Shown here: one piece after another, positions 1 to 9,322 of the stretch | How the letters are laid out: each line of letters opens with the position of its first letter | Numbering within the stretch: the first letter of the stretch is position 1 | Source of the DNA: Thermoproteus uzoniensis 768-20 | Lineage (GTDB): Archaea; Thermoproteota; Thermoprotei; Thermoproteales; Thermoproteaceae | Reading direction: 5' to 3' | Length of the DNA: 64,000 nt | Assembly (NCBI RefSeq): GCF_000193375.1 | Contig: NC_015315.1 | Location: 1,124,622-1,188,621 of the forward strand | Notes under the pieces: model-generated | Told to the model about the DNA's origin: nothing | Seen by the model: only the letters and a program-made list of their open reading frames with translations | The model's database searches: none | Made by a program: the position numbers and the translations under genes

Positions 1-1
1 C

Positions 2-355
2 ATAAGGGGGCGCGAATTCATACTCGTCGCTAAGCTGAGCGGCGAGACCCCCATAGAGGTGGCCTTCACCGAGGTCATGCCGCAGATGCTGGCATATATA
101 TTCCTCGTCTTCGTGCTCCAGTTCAGCGGCGCCATAGTGGCCGATATAGGCTTGGAGGCCTTGGGTCTGTTGCCCTACAAGACAATGACGATAGGCTTTA
201 TGTTGTTCTGGGCCGTTGCGTTCAGCGCGCCTAGCTACGGCGCGTGGTGGTGGTTCCTCCCGCCCGGCCTAATAGTCATGTTGGCCACAACCGCGCTTTC
301 CATGATAGCTATGTCTATGGACAAGGTGTTCAACCCGAGGTTGAGGGAGGAGTGA
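2..355 (+). CDS. ABC importer permease, DppC/OppC type (5' truncated)
   Basis: C-terminal ~117 residues of a membrane permease of the peptide/nickel/oligosaccharide ABC importer family. The frame is open from base 2, so the gene starts outside the window. Its first residues form the cytoplasmic EAA-type loop (AKLSGETPIEV...VMPQM) that docks on the ATPase subunits; hydrophobic segments (AYIFLVFVLQF, FMLFWAVAF, FLPPGLIVMLATTALSMIA) follow. It ends one base before the first ATPase gene, so it belongs to the same operon. The substrate cannot be read from this fragment; in archaea this family imports oligosaccharides as well as peptides. Confidence 0.85.
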   Translation: MRGREFILVAKLSGETPIEVAFTEVMPQMLAYIFLVFVLQFSGAIVADIGLEALGLLPYKTMTIGFMLFWAVAFSAPSYGAWWWFLPPGLIVMLATTALSMIAMSMDKVFNPRLREE

Positions 356-356
356 T

Positions 357-1339
<983 letters not shown>

Positions 1340-1343
<4 letters not shown>

Positions 1344-2290
1344 GCTCCGGCGAGAGGATATACGAAGTAAGGGACCTGACAAAGGTGTTCGTGACCGGAT
1401 TTCTGCGGACTGTGAATATCTTGGCGCTAGACGGCGTGAGCTTCGACGTAAACGAGGGCGAGATTTTGTCCATAGTGGGCGAGTCTGGTAGCGGGAAGAC
1501 CACCCTGTTGAGGATACTTCTGAAGGCGCTGGAGCCGACGTCGGGCGAGATAAAATACAGAGGCCGCCCCCTAAAGGAGTGGAGGACTAGGGACTACTGG
1601 CGCGAGGTTCAAGCAGTCCTACAAGATCCGTACTCGTCCTTCAACCCGTTCTATAGAGTCGATCGCATACTCCACAAGACCTTGCAGAAATATAGGCCTG
1701 AGTTGTCAGAGGCCGATAGAACCAAGCTGATAGAGGAGACTCTCACCTTCGTGGGCCTCACGCCTAGGGACGTGGTGGGGAAGTACCCCCATCAGTTCTC
1801 CGGCGGCCAACTGCAGAGGATATCCATAGCGAGGGCCTTGCTAATACAGCCGAAGGTGTTGCTCGCCGACGAGCCCGTCTCCATGATAGACGCCTCTCTG
1901 AGGGTCTCCGTGCTGAACCTCCTCCACGAAATAAGGGAGAAGATGGGCCTCACGGTGCTCTTCATAACGCACGACATGGGCCTAGCGTCCTATATAGGCG
2001 ACAAGATACTGGTCCTCTACAAGGGCCTCATGGTCGAATATGGGCCCGTGGATGCCGTGTTCGGCAAGCCTCTACACCCCTACACGCAACTGCTTCTGTC
2101 GTCAGTGCCCAAGGTCAAGGAGCGGTGGGGCTCTAGGATAACCAGCGTGACGATAGAGTTCTCTCTGGCAGGCAGAGGTTGCCCATTCGCCGACAGATGT
2201 CCATACGCCACGGAGACGTGTAGAAGCGTGAAGCCGAAGGTCGTGGAGGCCGAGAAGCAACACCTAGTGGCGTGCCACCTCTACGGCTGA
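1340..2290 (+). CDS. Oligopeptide/oligosaccharide ABC importer ATPase, DppF type
   Basis: 316-residue partner ATPase; the two proteins form the nucleotide-binding heterodimer of the importer. Walker A GESGSGKTT lies near residue 48, the signature is FSGGQLQR, and Walker B is VLLADEP followed by VSMID, slightly different from the usual TSALD. The C-terminal Cys motif (GCPFADRCPYATETC) is intact. The start codon overlaps the stop of the DppD-like gene. The gene order permease, D-type, F-type is the usual one for this family; the substrate-binding protein and second permease must lie upstream of the window. Confidence 0.93.
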
Positions 2291-2293
2291 CGG

Positions 2294-3388
2294 ATGTCGA
2301 GAGGACTTACTCTAGCCTTGCTTATAGCCGTCCTTATCCTGGTAGTTGCATCTGTAGTAGAGCTACGACAAACGCGGGCTCCGCCCCCTCCCGGGGCCTC
2401 CTCAAGCTCCAGCAAGTTGCCGCTGTCTACGACGCAGAGCGCCGCATCGAGGTCCACAACCACCACAACGACCGCCGCGTCAGTGTCCACAACTCCCCGC
2501 GAAACCACGACGTCCTCGTCGGCGGCCATGAATAGCTCCGCGGCCTCCTGCGGAGGAGGGCCGACCGAGCTTATATTCTGGATTGTGCCGTGGGGCAGAG
2601 CCGACGTGCCGCCCGTGCCTAAATGCTCGGCGCCGGGCGTCGTTGTCGTAATCCCCTGTACCCCGGAGACTGGCGCCGACTTCAACCAATTCGAGCTCTC
2701 GCTGGCCTTCATACAGCAGTACAGATCTGCGTCGCCTCTCTTCGTAAACCTCTTCTGCGCGGCCTCCGGTTGGAGGGGCGAGCTCAGACAGGTGGACCTC
2801 TCCTACGCCTCGACGTTCCTCAACGCCCTTAAGCTATATCTAGGAAACGGGTCGGGCGTCTACATAGGCTTCAGCGAGATGTCCGCATGCGTCGCCGACG
2901 CCGCTTGCAGGTCGGAGCTGGCCCAGGCCTATAAGGAGTTGAAGGAGATGTTCCCGGAGGCCTTCCTCTTCTACTACGGGACGTCCTCGGAGTCGCCATC
3001 GGACATACTGGCGCTCGCCAAGGCCGCCGGCTTGGATCTAGTGGGCGAGGATATCTACGACTACGTATACTCCAACGGAGTTTTGGAGGTGCCCGGCTAT
3101 TTCGTGAAGAATATGGAGGCCTTGAGGGCCTCGGGCCTGCAGGTTATGGTGGGCGAGGTTGGCTTCAGGGTGTGCGACGCCCAGGGCTATATACAGCCGT
3201 GGAACTGGACCATACCCATAAAGGAGCGCAACTGCTCCGCCACCATTCAGTTCTTCAGACAGGTCATACCGCAGCTCGTCTCGGCGGCGCGGCCCAAATA
3301 TGTCGGCATCTGGGCCTGGAACGACCCCACCTTCGGCGTGGCCCTATCGCCGGAGGTGGAGCGGTTCTTCCAGTCTTTCAGACCCTAG
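2294..3388 (+). CDS. Secreted membrane-anchored protein with glycosidase-like barrel domain
   Basis: 364 residues. An N-terminal hydrophobic anchor (residues ~5-24) is followed by a Ser/Thr/Pro-rich linker of about 60 residues, typical of O-glycosylated archaeal surface proteins, then a globular domain of about 270 residues with several cysteines. Segments such as GLDLVGEDIYDY, GLQVMVGEVGF and YVGIWAWNDP resemble strand ends and acid residues of TIM-barrel glycoside hydrolases; this is resemblance only, and I cannot name a family. It starts three bases after the transporter ATPase, so it may produce or bind the oligosaccharide that the importer takes up. Its 3' end overlaps the convergent dehydrogenase gene by four bases. 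Confidence 0.7.
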   Translation: MSRGLTLALLIAVLILVVASVVELRQTRAPPPPGASSSSSKLPLSTTQSAASRSTTTTTTAASVSTTPRETTTSSSAAMNSSAASCGGGPTELIFWIVPWGRADVPPVPKCSAPGVVVVIPCTPETGADFNQFELSLAFIQQYRSASPLFVNLFCAASGWRGELRQVDLSYASTFLNALKLYLGNGSGVYIGFSEMSACVADAACRSELAQAYKELKEMFPEAFLFYYGTSSESPSDILALAKAAGLDLVGEDIYDYVYSNGVLEVPGYFVKNMEALRASGLQVMVGEVGFRVCDAQGYIQPWNWTIPIKERNCSATIQFFRQVIPQLVSAARPKYVGIWAWNDPTFGVALSPEVERFFQSFRP

Positions 3389-4059
3389 AGGGACTCCCCG
3401 CCGTCTACGACCAACACCTGGCCCGTGACGTAGCTGGAGGCGGGCGAGAGGAGCCAGTAGATAGCCTCGGCGGCCTCTCTGGGATCGCCCAGCCTTCTCA
3501 ACAGAGTCCTTTCCCTAAAGCCGGCGAGTTCCTCCTCCGATATCCAAGACGTCCACCGGGTGGCTATGGGGCCCAGCGCCACGGCGTTGACCCTCACGGG
3601 GCTTAGGGCCTTGGCCAAGCTCCTGGCGAGGGCCACCAAGGCGCCTTTAGCCGCCGCGTAGGGTATCCCGTAGCGGTCGCCCACCAAGGCAGGCGTCGAC
3701 GCGGCGAAGACAATGGAGGAGCCGCTTCCGAGGTTCCCCATAAACGCCTTCACTACGTTGAAGCTACCAACCACGTCCACCTCGAAGGCGGCGAGGAGAT
3801 CGCGGGCGTCTAGCTCCTCCACGCCCTTGTTCCATATCGCCGGATCGCCGTGTCCGTGCAACAGCGCCAGTCCGTCGACGGCGCCGATATTCTCTGCGGC
3901 TTTCTTGAGGCATTCGAGGTCCAGGACGTCGCAGGCGTAGTGGAGGTCGGCCTTGGAGGGCCTTCTCGAAATGCCGACGACGAAATCCCCCCTGGACTTC
4001 GCCAGCTCGACCAACGCGTTGCCTATGCCGCCGCTGGCGCCCGTTACGACTATCCTCAT
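3385..4059 (-). CDS. Short-chain dehydrogenase/reductase
   Basis: 224-residue NAD(P)-dependent oxidoreductase of the classical SDR family. The cofactor motif TGASGGIG is at residues 6-13, a catalytic Ser near 121 (FAAST), and Tyr134/Lys138 in YAAAK; the C-terminus has VTGQVLVVDGG. The start codon overlaps the stop of the GTP cyclohydrolase gene (ATGA), so the two are translationally coupled. This suggests a role in pterin chemistry, for example reducing a dihydropterin as FolM-type or pteridine-reductase SDRs do, but the substrate is an inference from context only. Confidence 0.88.
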   Translation of the reverse strand: MRIVVTGASGGIGNALVELAKSRGDFVVGISRRPSKADLHYACDVLDLECLKKAAENIGAVDGLALLHGHGDPAIWNKGVEELDARDLLAAFEVDVVGSFNVVKAFMGNLGSGSSIVFAASTPALVGDRYGIPYAAAKGALVALARSLAKALSPVRVNAVALGPIATRWTSWISEEELAGFRERTLLRRLGDPREAAEAIYWLLSPASSYVTGQVLVVDGGESL

Positions 4060-4616
4060 CTACAGGCCAGGGGGCGTTTGCAGTCGAGCCTTACGTCCAG
4101 ATCGCCCCTCCTGGCCTCAGTGATCATCGTGTGGTGCTCGTCCTTGACGCCTCTTATGAAGGAGCACATGTGGACGCCGCATACCTTGACCTTGACGGCC
4201 TTGGCCTTCAGCTTATCCATGAGGAGGTCGGCCAGCCACTCGGTGAACCTCTCCTGCATTATGGGCCTCGCCGCGGCCCACTTGACCAGCCTTATCACCT
4301 TGCTGAGCCCCGGCACGGCGTCGCCGGGCTGGTAGGCCACCGATATGTTGAGCACTATGGGGAGCAGGTGGTGTTCGCAGAGGGACACGGCCCTTATGTT
4401 CTCGATAACGACGGGGCCCGGATCCGCCTCGTACTCCAGAGGGAAGAAGACCACCTCGGGCGCAGGCTCTCTCAACCCCCTAGTGAGCTCCTCCATGGCC
4501 TTGACGAAGCGCTTCGGCGTGTTGGTCACGCCGGGCCTCGACAGATCCTCGCCGAGGTGGATCAACAAGGACGTTACGGCGGCCTCCGCCTTTTCGACTC
4601 CTTCCTTCTTCAGCAT
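4056..4616 (-). CDS. folE: GTP cyclohydrolase I
   Basis: Converts GTP to 7,8-dihydroneopterin triphosphate, the first step to pterins and archaeosine. Zinc ligands match the bacterial enzyme: Cys80 and His83 in LCEHHLLP and Cys151 in GVHMC, with the same 71-residue spacing between the cysteines as in E. coli FolE; the RGVKDEHHTM segment follows. I chose the ATG at 4616 (186 residues). An in-frame GTG 30 bases upstream is possible, but it lies on the TATA-like box (cttataaata, about 22 bases before the ATG), which fits leaderless initiation at the ATG. Operon with the downstream dehydrogenase. Confidence 0.93.
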   Translation of the reverse strand: MLKKEGVEKAEAAVTSLLIHLGEDLSRPGVTNTPKRFVKAMEELTRGLREPAPEVVFFPLEYEADPGPVVIENIRAVSLCEHHLLPIVLNISVAYQPGDAVPGLSKVIRLVKWAAARPIMQERFTEWLADLLMDKLKAKAVKVKVCGVHMCSFIRGVKDEHHTMITEARRGDLDVRLDCKRPLACR

Positions 4617-4722
4617 GACGCCTACCCGACTTCTATTTATAAGCACGGATGTGAACTATTATATAGGGCGAAAACCTTTTATATAGATCGCTTCTGGGCT
4701 ATATGGATTCGGGGCTCACCGG

Positions 4723-5847
4723 GTGAAGTTCTTCGACACCACCCTCAGAGACGGCGAGCAGATGCCCGGCATCTCTCTGACAGTCGACGAGAAGGTCCAG
4801 ATAGGCATGGCGTTGGACGAACTAAAGGTGGACTATATAGAGGCAGGCTTCGCGGCCGTGTCGCCCGACGAGGCCGAGGCGGTGAGGAGGATAGCGCGGG
4901 ACGCCGCGTACGCCGAGGTGGCCAGCCTGGCGCGGGCCAACAAGGCCGACATAGACGCCGCCGTCGACGCCGATGTGGACATGGTCCACGTCTTCATAGC
5001 GACGAGCGACATACACATGAAGTACAAGCTGAGGATGACGCGGGACGAGGTGTTGCGGAGGATCGCGGAGTCCGTGGAGTACGCCAAGTCCAGAGGGGTT
5101 AGGGTTCTCTTCAGCGCCGAGGACGCCACCAGGAGCGACTTGGGCTTCCTCGTCGAGGCGTTCAAGACGGCGATAGAGGCGGGCGCCGACGAGATAAACG
5201 TGCCCGACACAGTCGGCGTGATGACGCCCAGCAGGATGAGGTATCTGGTAGAGCACCTCAAGGCCAAGCTGCCGCCGGTCCCCATGCACGTGCACTGCCA
5301 CGACGACTTCGGCATGGCGGTGGCCAACACCATCGCCGCGATAGAGGCGGGCGCCGAGGTGGCCCAAGTCACGGTCAACGGGTTCGGCGAGAGGGGCGGC
5401 AACGCGGCGCTGGAGGAGGTGGCCGCCGCCGCCCGCTTTCTGTTGGGCCGCGAGGTCGGCCTCAGGTTGGAGCGGCTCTACGAGACGTCGCGGCTGGTGG
5501 CCAGGCTTTTCGGGATCCAGCTACAGCCCAACAAGGCAGTAGTGGGCGACAACGCCTTCAGCCACGAGTCCGGCATCCACGTCCACGGCGTCCTCAACAA
5601 CCCGTTCACCTACGAGCCCATGATGCCCGAGGCCGTGGGGAACAGGAGGAGGATAGTGCTAGGGAAGCACTCGGGGAGGCACTCCGTCGAGTGGGCCTTG
5701 AAGCAGATGGGGCTGGAGCCCAGCCCCGAGCTCGTCGACTATATCTTGAGGCGCGTCAAGGACTACGCCGCAAGTAAGAGGCCCGTGGACGAAAAGGCAC
5801 TTAAGGCCTTCGTGGAGGAGTTCAGAGGAGTTCCCGTATTTTTATAG
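4723..5847 (+). CDS. Homocitrate synthase / 2-isopropylmalate synthase family enzyme
   Basis: 374-residue acyl-CoA-dependent Claisen condensing enzyme. The N-terminal DTTLRDGEQ (residues 5-13) and the metal-binding HVHCHDD (His191, His193) are intact, as is the [10 protein letters not shown] signature. The protein ends soon after the barrel and its small helical extension and lacks the C-terminal LeuA regulatory domain of ~500-residue isopropylmalate synthases. Its length therefore resembles homocitrate synthases of the alpha-aminoadipate lysine pathway and NifV-like proteins. GTG start. An aconitase-family subunit encoded nearby could catalyse the following step. Isopropylmalate or citramalate synthase activity cannot be excluded. 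Confidence 0.87.
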   Translation: MKFFDTTLRDGEQMPGISLTVDEKVQIGMALDELKVDYIEAGFAAVSPDEAEAVRRIARDAAYAEVASLARANKADIDAAVDADVDMVHVFIATSDIHMKYKLRMTRDEVLRRIAESVEYAKSRGVRVLFSAEDATRSDLGFLVEAFKTAIEAGADEINVPDTVGVMTPSRMRYLVEHLKAKLPPVPMHVHCHDDFGMAVANTIAAIEAGAEVAQVTVNGFGERGGNAALEEVAAAARFLLGREVGLRLERLYETSRLVARLFGIQLQPNKAVVGDNAFSHESGIHVHGVLNNPFTYEPMMPEAVGNRRRIVLGKHSGRHSVEWALKQMGLEPSPELVDYILRRVKDYAASKRPVDEKALKAFVEEFRGVPVFL

Positions 5848-5862
5848 GTCCCATCTCCCTCC

Positions 5863-6552
5863 ATGAAGGTCATAGACCTCTCGCGGGAGCTGTACAACGG
5901 GATGCAGACCTACCCCGGCGATCCGCCGTATAGGCACGAGTACGTGTCTCTGGCCAAGAAGTACGGCGAGGTGACTCTGTCCAGGCTAGATATGGGTAGC
6001 CACACGGGGACTCATATAGACGCCCCGGCCCACTTCGTGCCTGGCGGCGACACCATAGAGAGGATTCCTCTGGAGAGGTTCGTCGTGAGGGGCAACGTTT
6101 TGGACCTCAGCTGGAAGAGGCCCGGCGAGGCCATAACGGCCTCGGACCTCTCGAGATTCTCCGACAAGATATCTAGGGGGAGGGCCGTCATGATATACAC
6201 GGGCTTCTCGTCCAAATACGGCACGGAGGAGTTCCTCTACAACTGGCCATATCTGAGCAGAGACGCGGCGGACTACCTGGCGAATGCCGGCGTGGCGGCC
6301 GTAGGCGTGGAGGGGATGTCGGTCGCCGGCTACGCAGGCGTCGAGGGCTTCCCCTACCCCCCGCGGGTCCCTAAAGACGACGTGGTCTACGTCCACCACA
6401 GGCTCTTGTCGAGCGGCGTGATTATCATAGAGAACTTGGCTAATTTAGAGTCGGTGTTGCGGGAGTGCGGCGGCGAGGCTCTCTTCGTCTTCGCCCCCAT
6501 AAAGATAAGGGGAGGCGAGGGAGGGCCGGCGAGGGCGCTTGCGATATGTTAA
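5863..6552 (+). CDS. Metal-dependent cyclase/hydrolase family protein (kynurenine formamidase-like fold)
   Basis: 229 residues. The motif HTGTHIDAPAHF at residues 47-58 is the metal-binding signature of the cyclase family (PF04199), which includes bacterial kynurenine formamidase and isatin hydrolase. A later HHRLL and IIENLANL segment supply the other conserved residues. The gene starts 15 bases after the synthase gene and is probably cotranscribed with it. No tryptophan-degradation genes are nearby, so the substrate is unknown. Its last four bases overlap the convergent ATPase gene. Confidence 0.82.
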   Translation: MKVIDLSRELYNGMQTYPGDPPYRHEYVSLAKKYGEVTLSRLDMGSHTGTHIDAPAHFVPGGDTIERIPLERFVVRGNVLDLSWKRPGEAITASDLSRFSDKISRGRAVMIYTGFSSKYGTEEFLYNWPYLSRDAADYLANAGVAAVGVEGMSVAGYAGVEGFPYPPRVPKDDVVYVHHRLLSSGVIIIENLANLESVLRECGGEALFVFAPIKIRGGEGGPARALAIC

Positions 6553-7628
6553 AGCCGCGACGCCGCCAGCCTATAGACGGGGTCCGCTATTGAGTACACC
6601 CCGTCTCTCTTTTCGACTATGCCGAGGCTCAACAAAGCGTTTAGCAAGTCGGCCACCGTCGCGTCGTTCAGCGGCCTCCCCTCGAAGGCCTCGAGCCTCC
6701 TCTTTATCTCGCGCCACGTGGCGCCCGAGACGCTTAGAAGGGACAGAATCACCCTGTAACGGGGGCTCCTCAGCCTAGAGAGAACGCGGTCCAGCTCCGC
6801 CTTGGCCATGGCGACGGCGCTCCTCAACAGCCTATCGAAATCCCTCAGCCCCTCGACGGCGTAGGCGTAGCCGAAGTACGTCAGCCACCCAATTATCCCG
6901 TCGAACAGCTCCACCGCCTTGAGCAAGACCTCGCGTTGCGGCGCCAGCCCGAGCTCGGCGAAGCCTCTCTCCAAGAAGTCGAGAGATTCGCTATCGGAGA
7001 GCCTCCGCGTCTTGACCTCCGCGTACGGCCTGCCGAAGAGGGGGGACTCCGGGTCGTCTATCTTCAAGAAATCGTAGAGGAGCCCCGCCTCGGAGCCCGT
7101 CAGGAGGATCTTCACGTTGGCGAGGTTGTCGTAGATGTAGGCGAACAGTCTGTCCAGCCTAAGCCAGTTGGCTCTCCTGAGCTCCTGCGCCTCGTCGAAC
7201 GCGACGACCACGGGAATGCCGAGCTCGTCGACCGCCTTGAACAGCTCCCCTAAACGTAGCCTATCTCCGCCCCCGAACTTGAAGAAGACCCTCAAAGGGC
7301 TCCAGGATATCTCGACTCCCGCCACCCCCCGGAAGGCCTCGGCCAGCCTCTCCCCGAGAGAACTCTCCCTCCTCAAGAAGTCGTTGACGGCGTCCTCGAC
7401 GAGGCCTAGTATGTCCCTATATGCGGGGTAGGGGCTGAGCCTGACGTCTATGTATATATGCGGCGTCGAGGAGAGGCCTACCTTGACCAGAGAGGTCTTG
7501 CCGGTCCTCCTCAGGCCGAGTACCACAACGAGCTTCCCCAGCCTCAAGGCGCGTTCGAGGGCCGAGAGCTCGTACTCGAAGTCGTATAGATCCTCCCTTC
7601 TGCTCTTGGGCTCGACGCTAAACAACAT
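6549..7628 (-). CDS. Archaeal AAA-type ATPase with C-terminal winged helix
   Basis: 359-residue protein of the archaeal ATPase family PF01637 (STAND/MalT-like). The Walker A variant GLRRTGKTS is at about residues 38-46, and a Walker B segment VVVAFDEAQEL follows. The C-terminal ~70 residues (RYRVILSLLSVSG...NALLSLGIVEKRDG) look like a winged helix-turn-helix. These proteins are common in hyperthermophilic archaea; their role is poorly known and often linked to DNA binding or mobile and defence loci. The ATG sits at the edge of a remarkable double palindrome, so autoregulation is likely. Confidence 0.87.
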   Translation of the reverse strand: MLFSVEPKSRREDLYDFEYELSALERALRLGKLVVVLGLRRTGKTSLVKVGLSSTPHIYIDVRLSPYPAYRDILGLVEDAVNDFLRRESSLGERLAEAFRGVAGVEISWSPLRVFFKFGGGDRLRLGELFKAVDELGIPVVVAFDEAQELRRANWLRLDRLFAYIYDNLANVKILLTGSEAGLLYDFLKIDDPESPLFGRPYAEVKTRRLSDSESLDFLERGFAELGLAPQREVLLKAVELFDGIIGWLTYFGYAYAVEGLRDFDRLLRSAVAMAKAELDRVLSRLRSPRYRVILSLLSVSGATWREIKRRLEAFEGRPLNDATVADLLNALLSLGIVEKRDGVYSIADPVYRLAASRL

Positions 7629-7656
7629 ACCCCAAGTAACTTGGGGTACCCCAAGT
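7628..7656. promoter_or_regulatory. Double palindromic operator upstream of the AAA ATPase gene
   Basis: Two overlapping palindromes share a half-site. The first has 10-base arms around a single A (7628-7648, half-site taccccaagt); the second is a perfect 18-base palindrome (7639-7656, acttggggt followed by accccaagt). Three copies of the half-site ACCCCAAGT thus lie between the start codon of the ATPase gene and a TATA-like cttttaact box on the minus strand (around 7656-7664). Repressor binding here would cover the transcription start. The C-terminal winged helix of the ATPase is the obvious candidate binder, but this is inference. Confidence 0.75.
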
Positions 7657-7672
7657 TAAAAGGCTTCCGGCG

Positions 7673-8914
7673 TTAGAGATACCTCCTCGGGTCGACTATC
7701 TTGCCCTCCAACGCGGCGGCCGCCGCGGTGTAGGCGTTGGCCAGGTACACCTTGGAGTCGTTTGCGCCCATCCTGCCCACGAAGTTGCGGTTGCTCGTCG
7801 ACACGGCCACCTCGCCGGGGCCCAAGACGCCGAAGTGGCCTCCTATACAGGGTCCGCAAGTGCCGTAGGTCACCACACAACCTGCCTTGGTCAAGATATC
7901 TATATAGCCGGCCTCCAGGGCCTGCCGGAAGACCGAGTAGGAGGCGGGTATCGCTATACAGCGGGCCTTTGCCCTACCCCTCTTGAGTATCTTGGCAGCC
8001 GCCTCTATGTCGCTGAGCCTCCCGTTGGTGCAACTGCCTATGAAGACCTGGTCGACCTCGACGCCCTCGACCTCCGACACCGCCTTGACGTTGTCCACGC
8101 TGTGCGGCGCTGCGACTAGGGGCTCCAGCCTGCCGAGCTCGACGGAGTATTCGTCGGAGTATTTGCCGCCCGGCGCGAAGTCTATCTTGGGGGCGGCGCC
8201 TCTGGTCTTCTCGAGGAACGCGGCCGTCTCGGAATCGGGTACGAACATCAACGCGTCTGCGCCCAGCTCCGTCGACATGTTGGCCACTGTGGCTCTGTAG
8301 TCCATGGGGAACGCGGAGGGCCTCTCCACGTATACGTCGGCGGAGTAGCCGTTGAGCCCCTCCGCCTTGTAGACAGACAGTAGGTGGAGCACCACGTCCT
8401 TGCCGGTGACCGCCTTGGGGGGCTCCCCCCTTATCTCGATCTTCACGGGCTGGGGTACAACCAGCCAAGTCCTCCCGAGCTTCAACATGGCGGCTATGTC
8501 GGAGGCGCCCATGCCTTGCGCGAACGCGCCGACAGCGCCCGCCATGTTCGTGTGGGAGTCGGCGCCGAAGACGAACTGCCCCGGCATGGCGTATTTCTCG
8601 AGGATCAGCTGGTGCATTATACCCTCCCCCACGTCGTGGAAGTTCTTTAGGCCGAGGGACCTCACGTGGCGGCGGATGTAGACCTGTATCTCGGCCGCCC
8701 TGACAGTGGGGGCGGGCGACAGGTGGTCGAACGCCACGACCAGCCTATTCTTGTCGAACACCTCGACGCCGCCCATCTTCTCCATCATCTCGAGCACGTG
8801 GTAGCCCGTGAGGTCGTGGAAGGCTACCAGATCGGGGACCAGCTCGACGACCTCGCCGGGGGCCGGCGCCCTGCCCAGCTTCTTGGCGAAGACGTGTTCC
8901 GTCCATGTAGTCAT
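7673..8914 (-). CDS. Aconitase-family large subunit (homoaconitase / isopropylmalate dehydratase)
   Basis: 413-residue large subunit of a [4Fe-4S] dehydratase. Cluster cysteines are visible in GSCTNGR and in GTCGPCIGG, and [12 protein letters not shown] near the N-terminus is typical. The length matches archaeal LeuC-type and homoaconitase large subunits that act with a separate small subunit, which is not in the adjacent sequence. With the condensing enzyme at 4723 it could serve lysine (homocitrate) or leucine (isopropylmalate) synthesis. A TATA-like box (cttatatatg) about 27 bases before the ATG supports this start. It lies upstream of the AAA ATPase on the same strand, but the operator between them suggests separate control. 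Confidence 0.9.
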   Translation of the reverse strand: MTTWTEHVFAKKLGRAPAPGEVVELVPDLVAFHDLTGYHVLEMMEKMGGVEVFDKNRLVVAFDHLSPAPTVRAAEIQVYIRRHVRSLGLKNFHDVGEGIMHQLILEKYAMPGQFVFGADSHTNMAGAVGAFAQGMGASDIAAMLKLGRTWLVVPQPVKIEIRGEPPKAVTGKDVVLHLLSVYKAEGLNGYSADVYVERPSAFPMDYRATVANMSTELGADALMFVPDSETAAFLEKTRGAAPKIDFAPGGKYSDEYSVELGRLEPLVAAPHSVDNVKAVSEVEGVEVDQVFIGSCTNGRLSDIEAAAKILKRGRAKARCIAIPASYSVFRQALEAGYIDILTKAGCVVTYGTCGPCIGGHFGVLGPGEVAVSTSNRNFVGRMGANDSKVYLANAYTAAAAALEGKIVDPRRYL

Positions 8915-8944
8915 GGCGACAGCCTATTTAGCATATATAAGTAT

Positions 8945-9235
8945 TCACTTCTCGGAGCCGGCTATCAGCCTCACGCCGAGGTCCGCCAACTTCCCGCCTG
9001 CGGATGCGACGAAGGCGGCCAGGAGGGCCCAGAAGGAGAGGTCGGCCATCTTGCTCAACTGGCTCCCGTCGAGCACCTTGATATGGGCCGAGCCGTAGTC
9101 CACCACGACGTCGCTGAAGGAGAATATGTGAAACGGCTCCACGTAGCCCGCCAGAGCGGCGTAGACCATAAACACGGCTGTTGCGATTAGGATTATCCCG
9201 ACCGCCAGCAGGCCGTACCCCAACGCGCTGGCCAT
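8945..9235 (-). CDS. Small two-helix membrane protein
   Basis: 96 residues: an N-terminal transmembrane helix (residues ~8-30), a short beta-like polar segment (SDVVVDYGSAHIKVLD) and a second helix (WALLAAFVASAGGKLADLGVRLI). No recognised family. The layout, and the GGKLADLG stretch in the second helix, resemble the small membrane protein at 24021 (GGKLLEIG), so the two may be paralogues. It stands alone, transcribed towards the aconitase gene from a promoter region full of A/T between 9236 and 9322. Confidence 0.7.
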   Translation of the reverse strand: MASALGYGLLAVGIILIATAVFMVYAALAGYVEPFHIFSFSDVVVDYGSAHIKVLDGSQLSKMADLSFWALLAAFVASAGGKLADLGVRLIAGSEK

Positions 9236-9322
9236 GCCACATCTATGGCAGGTATAAACGTATTGTGCCGCCTACGTTGTCTATAAAAGTGAATACTTTA
9301 AAATAAAAATTTTCTTAGCTAT

